The notes beneath the pieces are model-generated. The model ran no database searches. It was not told where the DNA came from and saw nothing but the letters and a program-made list of their open reading frames with translations. Shown here in pieces: positions 47,005 through 54,648 of a stretch of 64,000 bases of DNA. Within the stretch, counting starts at the first letter, position 1; the number at the start of each line of letters is the position of its first letter. The stretch comes from Syntrophus sp. (in: bacteria) (GTDB lineage: Bacteria > Desulfobacterota > Syntrophorhabdia > Syntrophorhabdales > Syntrophorhabdaceae): contig PNOM01000001.1 of assembly GCA_013824835.1 (NCBI GenBank), positions 62,001 through 126,000 of the forward strand, in the 5' to 3' direction. Position numbers and translations under genes: made by a program.

Positions 47005-47421
47005 TCAACCGGTTTTCCGCGCTGGATTCGGCCCTAAGGCCCTTATCTTTTCCGTCATCTCCCGGGCAATCTCTGCGAAGCGCTGTCCCTGGGCTGAAGA
47101 GAGATTATGCATGGCAACACGTTCTTTGCCTATGCCGCTCTCCTCAAGAAGAAGCTTTACATGCTCCACCCGTTTCCTTGCCCTCAGATTTCCCCTGAGA
47201 TAGTGACAATCTCCTTCAAGGCAGCCAACAAGGCAGACCCCGTCCGCCCCGCCCTCAAAGGCCTTGAGTATATGGATGATATCAACCCTGCCCGTACAGG
47301 GGACTTTCACGATCTTTATATTTGTCGGGTATGAGAGTCTCATCGAACCTGCCAGGTCCGCTGCAGTATACCCTCAGAACTCACAACAAAAGGCTATGAT
47401 TTCCGGTTCAAATCTTTCCAC
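47005..47421 (-). CDS. mvhD: MvhD-type hydrogenase/Hdr iron-sulfur subunit, probable selenoprotein
   Basis: Read from a GTG at 47421 with an AAAGGAG site, the frame has one in-frame TGA (47376-47374) and ends at a normal stop at 47005. Translating TGA as selenocysteine (U) gives 138 residues beginning MERFEPEIIAFCCEFU and continuing GYTAADLAGSMRLSYP, then VKVPCTGRVD and CLVGCLEGDCHY. This is the usual MvhD length, and U occupies a position that is cysteine in the [2Fe-2S] region of homologues. A SECIS-like hairpin follows. MvhD passes electrons to HdrA. It lies between hdrA and metV. A nonsense mutation is less likely because both sides are conserved. Confidence 0.88.
47344..47376 (-). promoter_or_regulatory. 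Candidate bacterial SECIS element with its TGA
   Basis: On the coding strand the TGA is followed by 13 bases and then the hairpin CGGACCTGGCAGGTTCG, a seven-base-pair stem with one G-T wobble and the loop GGC. A G at the start of a small apical loop about 20 bases after UGA fits the general bacterial SECIS model. The coding sequence itself forms the structure. Confidence 0.7.
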
Positions 47422-47429
47422 ACATGCTC

Positions 47430-47634
47430 CTTTAATGTTCAATGTTCAATCAATAGATTCCTCGAAGCTCTGCTTCGGGGTAAACATATCCCCCTCGCCC
47501 CTCGTGGGAGAGGGTAGGGTGAGGGGGCGTAATCATGTTCCTCATTCCGCTAATACCTCGCAGCTCTGCTGCGGGGTAGTTGATTGTTCTATGTTCAACG
47601 TTGAAAACCTGGCTTTTAACCTTGAACATTGAAC
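47430..47634. repeat. Palindromic repeat cluster between hdrA and mvhD
   Basis: This 205-base spacer contains several short palindromes: CGAAGCTCTGCTTCGGGG, a long run of CCCTC/GAGGG complements around 47490-47530, and CGCAGCTCTGCTGCGGGG. TTCAATGTTCAA-type units occur at both ends. It has no plausible ORF. The composition is that of dispersed non-coding repeats. It would sit in the hdrA-mvhD transcript and could stabilise or attenuate it. Confidence 0.55.
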
Positions 47635-50600
47635 TTAGAACCTTGAACTGTCTTTCACACATAACGCCTGCTCTTTCTCTATAATCTGCACATCTCTGTA
47701 GTGCATCAGATCTATCGCCTTTGCAGGGCACTCTGCGGCACAGGAACCGCACCCCTTGCACTTTGTAATATCTATCTCTGCCTCTCCTTTTTCGTTGATA
47801 ACAGGCACTGAATAGGGGCATACCCTCACACAGGTGAGGCATGCCGCGCATTTCTCGCCTTCTACATGGGCAACGATGCCGCCTGCGGCTACCTTATCCT
47901 TGGAGAGAATGGTGAGCGCCCGCGCTACTGCCCCCTCGGCCTGGGTAATGCTTTCCTTCATATTTTTCGGCGAATGACAGAGACCGGAGAGATACATGCC
48001 GTCAGAGGCAAAATCAACGGGCCGAAGCTTCATGTGGGCCTCAAGGAAAAAGCCTTCGTTTGTTCTCGGTAACTTGAAGAGGGTCGCGAGGTCATGGTTG
48101 TCCCTCGGGATGATCGCGCTGCTCAACACAAGAAGGTCTGTGGTGAATGAAACCTCTTCCATTACAGCAGGGTCCTGACAGCGCATGACAATGGCGCCGT
48201 CTTTTAACTCCATGACAGGGGGCATTGACTTGTCAAATCGCGTAAACCGTACCCCGAGCCTCCGTGCCTTGAGATAATATTTCTCAAGAAACCCGTAGGT
48301 CATCATATCCCTGAAAAGGACTACTACATCCGTATCAGGTGTGCTCTCTTTTATGGCGATTGCGTTTTTGACCGCGCTTGTACAGCATATGCGGCTGCAG
48401 TAAGGACGCTCTTCATTCCGTGAGCCTACACACTGTATCATGGTGATCCTTCCAGCCCTGGGAAGCTCTTTGCCGACGATCTTCTTCTCAAGTTCCATCT
48501 GAGTGATGATGCGGTCATCTTCACCATAATGGTAGATTCCGAGGGGCTTAAGCTCTTCGCCCCCTGTGGCAAGGATCAGAATGCCATGAAGAATCTTCTG
48601 GTATGTCTTGTCAGGTCCCGTCACAAGGCCTGTTTCGAAATTTCCTTTAAAACCTGCATGATCTGCAATGACCGTCCGGGTCTCAATATGGATCAATGGG
48701 TGGCTTGTCGCCCGCTCAATCGTCTCATTCAAAAATGACTGTACATCGAGGCCGTCAATGGTGTGGAAGAGGTGTCTCAGATTGCCTCCAAGGGTATCTG
48801 TCTTCTCCACGAGAAAGACCTCAAAGTTCTGGTTTGCGAGGTTGAGCGCTGCAGTCATGCCTGCAATGCCGCCTCCCACTACAAGGGCCTTCTTGGTCAC
48901 GTCAAGCATCACGTCTTTTAGGGCCTTAATGTAGTTGGCATTTGTGACCGCCATTCTCACAAGGTCCTTTGCCTTCTCTGTAGCGCCTTTTTTATCATGC
49001 ATATGGACCCAGGAGCATTGATCCCTGATATTTGCCATCTCAAAGAGGTATTTGTTGAGTCCCGCATCCCGTATGGTGGCCCTGAAGAGGGGCTCGTGGG
49101 TTCTTGGTGAGCACGAAGCCACGACAACGCGGTTGATCCTGTATTCGTCGATGTACTTCTTCATCTTGTCCTGGGTATCCTGGGAACAGGTAAAGAGGTT
49201 CTCGTCGGAAAGCACCACATTCGGGAGGGTCTTTGCGTAGGCCTGTACCTCCGGCACATTGACCACGCCGCCTATATTGATCCCGCAGTTGCAGACAAAG
49301 ACGCCGATCCTCGGCTCTTCCCCGTCCACGTCCTTTTCATCGGGCAGTTCCTTGATGATGAGGTCTTTGCCCCGGACCTCGGAGATAATCAATCCAGCCT
49401 CGCATGCGGCCCCGCTTGCCTGAATCACGGTCTCAGGGATGTCTTTCGGTGATTCGCATGCCCCGCTCACGTAGATGCCCGGTTGCGAGGTGATCAATGG
49501 GTTTGTGAGCCCTGTCTTGATAAAGCCGTATTCATTGAGATCAAGATCAAGGGTGGAGGCAAGCTTTGAGAGGTGTTCGGCAGGCCTCATACCTACGGAA
49601 AGGACCACGAGGTCAAACTTTTCTGTAGCGAGGGTACCGGACTCATCAAGATAGACGATCTCCACATCTTTTGTTGCATGGTCTTCAAGGACACGGGAGA
49701 CAAGGGATTTTACGTACCTTACCCCGTGCTCCTCCTTTGCCCTTTCGTAATACTGGTCAAAGCCCTTGCCAAAGGCCCGGACATCCATATAAAAGATGGT
49801 GGGTTCAATATCGTTCTGATGTTCTTTTGCAATAACCGCCTCTTTTGTGGCATACATGCAGCAGACGGATGAACAGTATTCATTCACCTTGTCCCTGCTT
49901 CCCACGCACTGGATAAAAGCGATTTTGAGGGGTATCTTCCCGTCTGATGGCCTCATGATGATACTTGCCGTGGGTCCTGTTGCCGAGAGGATTCTCTCGA
50001 ATTCAACGCTCGTTACCACGTTCTGATAGATGCCGTAACCCAGTTCAGGTTTATTGTGCGCATCATAGGCGTCGAAACCGCTCGACACGATGATGCTTCC
50101 TACCTGGATGGTCTCTTCTGTCGGCCCTTCAAGGTAATTAATTGCCTCAGGCTTGCAGAACTCCTCGCAGATCTTGCAGCCAAGGCATTTCCTGCAATTA
50201 AGACACCGCTCAGCCTCTCCCCGGGCCTCCTCCTCTGTCAAAGGCTGGTATACCTCCTTAAAACCTGACCGTTCGGCAACGGGCACTGACGGGATGGCGA
50301 CCCTGGCCTTTTTCTCAATAAATGGCGGTATATCCTCAACAAGCTTATCCTCTACAGCCCTCCGACCTTCCTTCATATCCCGGCCTTCAAGGAACCGTAT
50401 AATTGATTCTGCTCCCTTCTGCCCCTGGGCAATGGCGTCAATGGCCATTTTCGGGCCTGTGACCGCGTCGCCGCCTGCAAAAAAGCCGTTCACTGTTGTT
50501 TCCAGGCTCACCGGATCGGCTTTGAGCCTTCCGTCTCGTAAGATTTCGAGTCCTTCAAGCTCCTTGAGGAACCCTGTATCCATTGCCTGACCGATTGCAA

Positions 50601-52182
50601 GGATGATTGTATCTGCGTCATAGGAGATGGTTGTCGATTCATCGAAACGGGGCATAAACCTTTTCTGATCATCAAAGACTGCGATGCAGCGCCTGAATTC
50701 AATGCCTTTTACGGCTCCATTGTCTGTCTCGATCCGCTTCGGGCCCCAAGAGGTGTGAATTGTTACCCCTTCCTCCACTGCCTGGTCTATCTCCCATGCG
50801 TGGGCAGGCATTTCTGCCCATTTCTCAAGGCATACCATGTGGACTTCGTGATTGCCGAGCCTCCTCGCCGTAAGGGCCACATCAACGGCTACATTTCCAC
50901 CGCCAATGACAAAAACCCTTTTTCCTAAAAATCCCCCCTGAAGCTCCTGTTGTGCCGGGTTTGCTTTATCTCCACCCTCTCTTGCTAAATCAGGTTCTTT
51001 CCCGACCCCCTTTGACAATGCAGCCTTATTCTCTCCCCCCTTTGTTAAAGGGGGGTTGGGGGGATTTAATTCACCCTTTGCCACGGACCTCAGGAATGCG
51101 ATGCCGCCTATTACGCCCTGGGCATCCTCATTTTCAATGCCGAGGCTCCTCCCGCCATGGGCACCCGGTCCGGCAAAGACTGCATCGAAAGTGCTATAGA
51201 TTTCCTTGAGCGAAATGTCTTTCCCGACCCTCGTATTATATTTCACCTCAATGCCCATCTTTTCTACTATTGCAACTTCCCGGGCAAGCTCATCCTTGGG
51301 GAGTCTGTAGGCAGGTATACCTACATAGAGCATACCGCCCAGCTTATCAAGGGCCTCGAATATGGTGACCCCATAACCGGCCTTGCGGAGTTCCAGGGCG
51401 CATTCAAGCCCTGCAGGTCCCCCGCCGATAACAGCCACCCGCTTTCCTTTGTCAGGACCTGTTTCAGGTACGGGAATATCGCGTTTTCCTGTCTCATAAT
51501 CTGCTACAAAGCGCTTCAAGGCGCATATGGCAATGGGCTGGTCTACCTTTCTTCCACGCAGACATTCCTCTTCACAGGGGTGGGCGCAGATGCGACCGAT
51601 GATGCCGGGGAATGGAAGTCTTTCCCGTATCAGATCAAGGGCTTCGAGGAATCTTCCTTCAGCGATGAGCCCCACATAATCCCTTGCATTGAGGTTTACG
51701 GGGCATCTGTTTACACAGGGCGCAATCTCCCGGTCAATCATATATGTAGACGGGATTGCCTGGGGGAAATTAATGAAGGCAGCGCTCCGTCTCGATAATC
51801 CCACATTGTAATCATTGCTTACGTCAAGGGGACATTGGGGCGCGCAGAGCGAGCAGGAGGTGCACTTTTCAGGTATGACCCGCCTCGGTGTTCTCTTGAG
51901 GGTTACGGTAAAATTACCGGGCTTGCCCTCAAGGGCTATAACCTCGGTATTCATGAGGAGCTCTATGTTTGGATTACGGCCTACCTCCACCAGCTTGGGG
52001 GCCATAATACACATGGAGCAGTCATTGGTAGGGAAGGTTTTGTCGAGCTGAGCCATCTTCCCGCCGATATTCGGTTTCTCATCAACGAGATATACCCCGA
52101 ACCCTGCTTCCACAAGGTCGAGCGATGCCTCCATCCCGCCTATGCCGCCCCCGATAACAAGTACTTTTCCTACCTTATCCAT
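47635..52182 (-). CDS. hdrA: HdrA-type flavin/iron-sulfur electron-transfer protein, multi-module fusion
   Basis: HdrA proteins use FAD and Fe-S clusters and can bifurcate electrons. This one has 1515 residues, about twice the usual size or more. Module order is an HdrA start (VLVIGGGIGGMEA; CTSCSLCAPQC near 110), a GltD/NfnB-like unit (CVNRCPVNLNARD near 153; CAHPCEEECLRG; VAVIGGGPAGLEC; VFVIGGGNVAVDV near 425), cysteines CLNCRKCLGCKICEEFC near 660, HdrA motif CVGSRDKVNEYCSSVCC near 760, then a second HdrA unit (FVCNCGINIGG near 964; ALVVGGGIAGMTA near 1104; CVGSRNEERPYCSRICC near 1255). Two ferredoxin motifs close the protein (about 1445 and 1475). An AGGAG site precedes the ATG. A palindromic repeat is inserted in frame near residue 400. 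Confidence 0.93.
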   Translation of the reverse strand: MDKVGKVLVIGGGIGGMEASLDLVEAGFGVYLVDEKPNIGGKMAQLDKTFPTNDCSMCIMAPKLVEVGRNPNIELLMNTEVIALEGKPGNFTVTLKRTPRRVIPEKCTSCSLCAPQCPLDVSNDYNVGLSRRSAAFINFPQAIPSTYMIDREIAPCVNRCPVNLNARDYVGLIAEGRFLEALDLIRERLPFPGIIGRICAHPCEEECLRGRKVDQPIAICALKRFVADYETGKRDIPVPETGPDKGKRVAVIGGGPAGLECALELRKAGYGVTIFEALDKLGGMLYVGIPAYRLPKDELAREVAIVEKMGIEVKYNTRVGKDISLKEIYSTFDAVFAGPGAHGGRSLGIENEDAQGVIGGIAFLRSVAKGELNPPNPPLTKGGENKAALSKGVGKEPDLAREGGDKANPAQQELQGGFLGKRVFVIGGGNVAVDVALTARRLGNHEVHMVCLEKWAEMPAHAWEIDQAVEEGVTIHTSWGPKRIETDNGAVKGIEFRRCIAVFDDQKRFMPRFDESTTISYDADTIILAIGQAMDTGFLKELEGLEILRDGRLKADPVSLETTVNGFFAGGDAVTGPKMAIDAIAQGQKGAESIIRFLEGRDMKEGRRAVEDKLVEDIPPFIEKKARVAIPSVPVAERSGFKEVYQPLTEEEARGEAERCLNCRKCLGCKICEEFCKPEAINYLEGPTEETIQVGSIIVSSGFDAYDAHNKPELGYGIYQNVVTSVEFERILSATGPTASIIMRPSDGKIPLKIAFIQCVGSRDKVNEYCSSVCCMYATKEAVIAKEHQNDIEPTIFYMDVRAFGKGFDQYYERAKEEHGVRYVKSLVSRVLEDHATKDVEIVYLDESGTLATEKFDLVVLSVGMRPAEHLSKLASTLDLDLNEYGFIKTGLTNPLITSQPGIYVSGACESPKDIPETVIQASGAACEAGLIISEVRGKDLIIKELPDEKDVDGEEPRIGVFVCNCGINIGGVVNVPEVQAYAKTLPNVVLSDENLFTCSQDTQDKMKKYIDEYRINRVVVASCSPRTHEPLFRATIRDAGLNKYLFEMANIRDQCSWVHMHDKKGATEKAKDLVRMAVTNANYIKALKDVMLDVTKKALVVGGGIAGMTAALNLANQNFEVFLVEKTDTLGGNLRHLFHTIDGLDVQSFLNETIERATSHPLIHIETRTVIADHAGFKGNFETGLVTGPDKTYQKILHGILILATGGEELKPLGIYHYGEDDRIITQMELEKKIVGKELPRAGRITMIQCVGSRNEERPYCSRICCTSAVKNAIAIKESTPDTDVVVLFRDMMTYGFLEKYYLKARRLGVRFTRFDKSMPPVMELKDGAIVMRCQDPAVMEEVSFTTDLLVLSSAIIPRDNHDLATLFKLPRTNEGFFLEAHMKLRPVDFASDGMYLSGLCHSPKNMKESITQAEGAVARALTILSKDKVAAGGIVAHVEGEKCAACLTCVRVCPYSVPVINEKGEAEIDITKCKGCGSCAAECPAKAIDLMHYRDVQIIEKEQALCVKDSSRF
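50929..51067. repeat. Palindromic repeat element inserted in frame in hdrA
   Basis: Terminal inverted repeats AAATCCCCCC and GGGGGGATTT flank about 139 bases, each bordered by TA. Inside is the palindrome CCCCCCTTTGTTAAAGGGGG. It encodes about 46-48 residues including NPPNPPLTKGG, placed between FLRSVAKGE and GKRVFVIGGGN, just before an NAD-binding motif. Peptides of the PPNPPLTKGG type are known translations of dispersed palindromic repeats and have no homologue in other HdrA sequences that I recall. Confidence 0.75.
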
Positions 52183-52400
52183 TATCTCCTACCTGAAAAG
52201 CCGTGATGCGTACCTCTCCCCATCCCTCCCCACAGGTGGGGAGGGAGATAAGGGAGGGGCCATAACTGGCGTGAAGCGTGATGGGTTGCAATCAACTGCC
52301 TGAAAACTCTCTTGGCCCGTGCCACGCATACATAATCGGCTCTAATCAACTTTTCTTCTAAAGAGTGCATCTCTTTCTCTATGTCCTGCAATCTCAACAA
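52182..52400 (-). CDS. Doubtful 72-codon frame just upstream of hdrA
   Basis: This frame ends in TAATG, its TAA overlapping the hdrA ATG, which looks like coupling. The N-terminal half (LRLQDIEKEMHSLEEKLIR) overlaps the end of the preceding gene. The C-terminal half is translated from a GGGGAGG-rich palindromic repeat (about 52213-52262). I recognise no family. It may be only the spacer left by repeat insertion. Confidence 0.2.
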   Translation of the reverse strand: MLRLQDIEKEMHSLEEKLIRADYVCVARAKRVFRQLIATHHASRQLWPLPYLPPHLWGGMGRGTHHGFSGRR

Positions 52401-52698
52401 GGTTGCCCTTCATCATGTCCTTCAGGTGTCTGAAAACAACATCTTCCTTGAGACCAAGCCTCTCCGAGAGCCCCCAGATTGTCTCTTCCCAGGAGAGCAG
52501 GGCTTCGAGTATCCGGGCCTTCTCAAAGGACATTCTAAGAAGAGGCTCAAACACAAGTGAGAACTGCCTGTCCGTGAATCGCTCGCCGTACACATTCCCG
52601 GTCTTGAGGGCATCTTTCCTGTCAAGGAGCCGCTTCAGCTTCTCAGCTCCGGCAGGGTCATAATTCCTTATATATTCAAGTTTCTCAGTCGTCTCCAT
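52342..52698 (-). CDS. Small winged-helix-like protein of the hdr operon
   Basis: The ATG at 52698 gives 118 residues; one at 52716 adds six more, and both overlap the hdrB end. The sequence ARILEALLSWEETIWGLSERLGLKEDVVFRHLKDM has the spacing of a winged helix-turn-helix, as in small MarR/ArsR-like proteins, but no metal or ligand site is obvious. It is encoded between hdrB and hdrA. It may be a regulator or a structural partner of the Hdr complex. No function can be assigned. Confidence 0.6.
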   Translation of the reverse strand: METTEKLEYIRNYDPAGAEKLKRLLDRKDALKTGNVYGERFTDRQFSLVFEPLLRMSFEKARILEALLSWEETIWGLSERLGLKEDVVFRHLKDMMKGNLVEIAGHRERDALFRRKVD

Positions 52699-53587
52699 TG
52701 TTTTTCCGCTGCTCATATGTATTTATTGTCTTGACCTTAATCACCTTTTTTATTGCCTCATCTACGGGAATAATGTGCGACCCGGCCCCGGAAAGCTTCC
52801 CGAAAAGGGCAAGCTCAAAGATTTCCGAAAGAAAGAGAACGGGCAGGTTTCGCGCTCCCCTGCCGAGGTAGGGAAGGATATCAAGATTGAGCTGGCATAA
52901 GGGGCAGGGTGTAACGATCGCATCTGCGCCCATGGTGATGGCCATATCCATAATACTGCTTGACAGCCTCAGGGTCGTCTCCTTGTTTGTAAGGGTCTTG
53001 CTTGCCCCGCAGCACTCCATCTTAAAAGGCCACTCCGCCACTTCAGCGCCCGTTGCCCAGAGGAGGGTATCCATACTCGTGGGGTTTTCCTTATCGTCAA
53101 AGGTCTCCATATTCATAATCCTGGTCAGCACACAACCGTAATAGGGCACCACCTTGAGACCGGAGAGATCGTATGCGATCTTCCGGGCAATCCTTTCCAC
53201 TCCTGCATACTCGCTGAGGACCTCGATAATATTCTTCACTTCCAGGGTGCCGAGACATTTTAGAGGCTCATTTGCCCTGTTCACCTCATCTCGCAGCTCT
53301 TTGTCTGCTCTCAGCCGTTCATTGGTGATCTTTGACCTGTTGTAACAGGCAGAACAGGGCGCAAAGAGCGGATAATTTTCCTGCTCTGCGAGGCTCAGGT
53401 TTCTCGCCACCAGAGCATGGGCAATGGTCTCATTGATAGTGTGGGCCGCAGAAGCCCCGCAGCAGGACCAGTCGTCAAGCTCCTTCAATCCTATATCATA
53501 GGCGGAGAAGACCTCTCTGATGGAGGTTTCATAGAATTTGCTTGAAGTCTTGAGAGAGCAACCGGGATAGTATGTAAGGGTCCTCAT
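52685..53587 (-). CDS. hdrB: Heterodisulfide reductase-like subunit B
   Basis: The start at 53587, preceded by CAGGTG, gives 300 residues beginning MRTLTYYPGCSL. Two CCG domains are present: YPGCSLKTSSKFYE with DWSCCGASAAHT, and YYGCVLTRIM with KMECCGASKTL. In true HdrB each coordinates a non-cubane Fe-S cluster that reduces disulfides; in MetFV-linked complexes the substrate is unknown. TPCPLCQLNLD is also present. The start overlaps nothing upstream, but a GTGAGGGA tandem repeat lies just before it. Confidence 0.92.
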   Translation of the reverse strand: MRTLTYYPGCSLKTSSKFYETSIREVFSAYDIGLKELDDWSCCGASAAHTINETIAHALVARNLSLAEQENYPLFAPCSACYNRSKITNERLRADKELRDEVNRANEPLKCLGTLEVKNIIEVLSEYAGVERIARKIAYDLSGLKVVPYYGCVLTRIMNMETFDDKENPTSMDTLLWATGAEVAEWPFKMECCGASKTLTNKETTLRLSSSIMDMAITMGADAIVTPCPLCQLNLDILPYLGRGARNLPVLFLSEIFELALFGKLSGAGSHIIPVDEAIKKVIKVKTINTYEQRKNNGDD

Positions 53588-53603
53588 GAAGCACCTGAGG
53601 AGA

Positions 53604-53631
53604 GTGAGGGAGTGAGGGAGTGAGGGAGTGA
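53604..53631. repeat. Short tandem repeat upstream of hdrB
   Basis: The 8-base unit GTGAGGGA occurs three times in tandem plus a partial copy. It lies 17-44 bases upstream of the hdrB ATG, between hdrC and hdrB. Copy number could vary by slippage, and it may affect spacing in the transcript. Confidence 0.45.
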
Positions 53632-53713
53632 AAAACTGCAAAGACGGAAAGATAGTACCTCAAATCCTGCGCTCATGGAGCCTGATTCCACTATTACGGT
53701 GTTCCTCAACTTC

Positions 53714-54253
53714 TTAACCTCCGATCTTCTTATCTTCCAATCTTTTAAACATCTCTTTCAGGCCCTTTCTATCCTTGATATTATGGGGCAGAATGCCCAT
53801 CCTTCCCTTTATAAACATTCCCATGCCCATTTTTGCGTCCCCGAAAAAATCCTTCTTTTCGATCTTATATCTGAGGACCGTCTCTATTTCATGGAGCCTG
53901 CCGTGCTTCTTTACGCTGTCCATAAAGTATTGGTCAAATTTCCATGTATCCGTCTCTGCCTCTTTCTGTTCCTTAACCGCAATCTTTCTCAAGGCATCAA
54001 AGACATGGGCGATGTCGATATCATTGGGACACCTCACGCTGCATGTGACGCACTGAAGACAGGTCCAGATGGTCTTCGACGTGAGAACCCTTTCTCTCTC
54101 ACCGAGGACAATATACCGGATGACCCTGTGAGGATAAAGGTCCATGTCAGCCACGACGGGGCAGCCGATGGTGCATCGGTAACACTGGTAGCATCCGGAT
54201 ATCTTCTCTCCGGAGGCCTTTTCCATCTCATTCAGAAAAGAAAGGTCGTTCAT
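53714..54253 (-). CDS. hdrC: Heterodisulfide reductase-like subunit C
   Basis: The 179-residue protein carries two [4Fe-4S] motifs, CYQCYRCTIGCPV (near residue 18) and CLQCVTCSVRCPN (near 62), in the arrangement of HdrC. It would transfer electrons between HdrA and HdrB. It is the first gene of the minus-strand operon hdrC-hdrB-small gene-hdrA-mvhD-metV-metF, transcribed away from the gene at 54649. The gap upstream is 395 bases. Confidence 0.92.
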   Translation of the reverse strand: MNDLSFLNEMEKASGEKISGCYQCYRCTIGCPVVADMDLYPHRVIRYIVLGERERVLTSKTIWTCLQCVTCSVRCPNDIDIAHVFDALRKIAVKEQKEAETDTWKFDQYFMDSVKKHGRLHEIETVLRYKIEKKDFFGDAKMGMGMFIKGRMGILPHNIKDRKGLKEMFKRLEDKKIGG

Positions 54254-54648
54254 AGCAGTTCCTTGTTTATGGCTTTCAATACAAGTTTAAAACCTGTCTT
54301 TTTGTTAATTTACCTCCATTAAATATATAGTATGAGGAGTATTTTATCAACCGGCTATGAAGTGATGTGCCAAAAAGGTCCACGGAAAGGCCTTTTGTTG
54401 TCCCTTTTAACCCTGATTGCGAAAACAGTGCTCTCGACATTATTGTCGCTGCAACCGTATTGTTTCGACATTATCGGCGAAAGACTCAGGCTGGAGAGGA
54501 TATTTATGCAATAATATCAGCCGAGTTAAAGTATTTTGCTGTGGCATTTGTTTTGCTTAGTAGAGATTACTGCTAAACAGCATTGACAATACCTGGCAAG
54601 AACAGATGATGAAAAGAGAGGCCAGATGAAAGACAAAAGGGAGATTAT
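54254..54648. other. Divergent intergenic region upstream of hdrC
   Basis: Two plus-strand frames of about 60-69 codons occur here but have no recognisable features. The region must contain the promoter of the hdr operon. A TTGACA hexamer at 54583-54588 has only a poor -10 (ATGATG) at 17 bases. I see nothing else definite. Confidence 0.4.

Noticed and set aside
47005-47343. A 112-codon MvhD fragment starting at ATG 47343
   Set aside because: It lacks the conserved N-terminal CC-x-x-U/C segment that is encoded in the same frame directly upstream, and it has only a weak ribosome binding site. The longer TGA-containing reading explains the sequence better.
51157-51798. A 213-codon plus-strand frame inside hdrA
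   Set aside because: It is the reverse complement reading of conserved HdrA/GltD sequence and has no independent support.
53675-54322. A 215-codon plus-strand frame opposite hdrC
   Set aside because: The minus strand carries clear HdrC ferredoxin motifs. The plus frame is a shadow.
54332-54576. Two overlapping short plus-strand frames upstream of the secreted protein gene
   Set aside because: Neither has a clear ribosome binding site, family resemblance or sensible composition, and they overlap each other in different frames.
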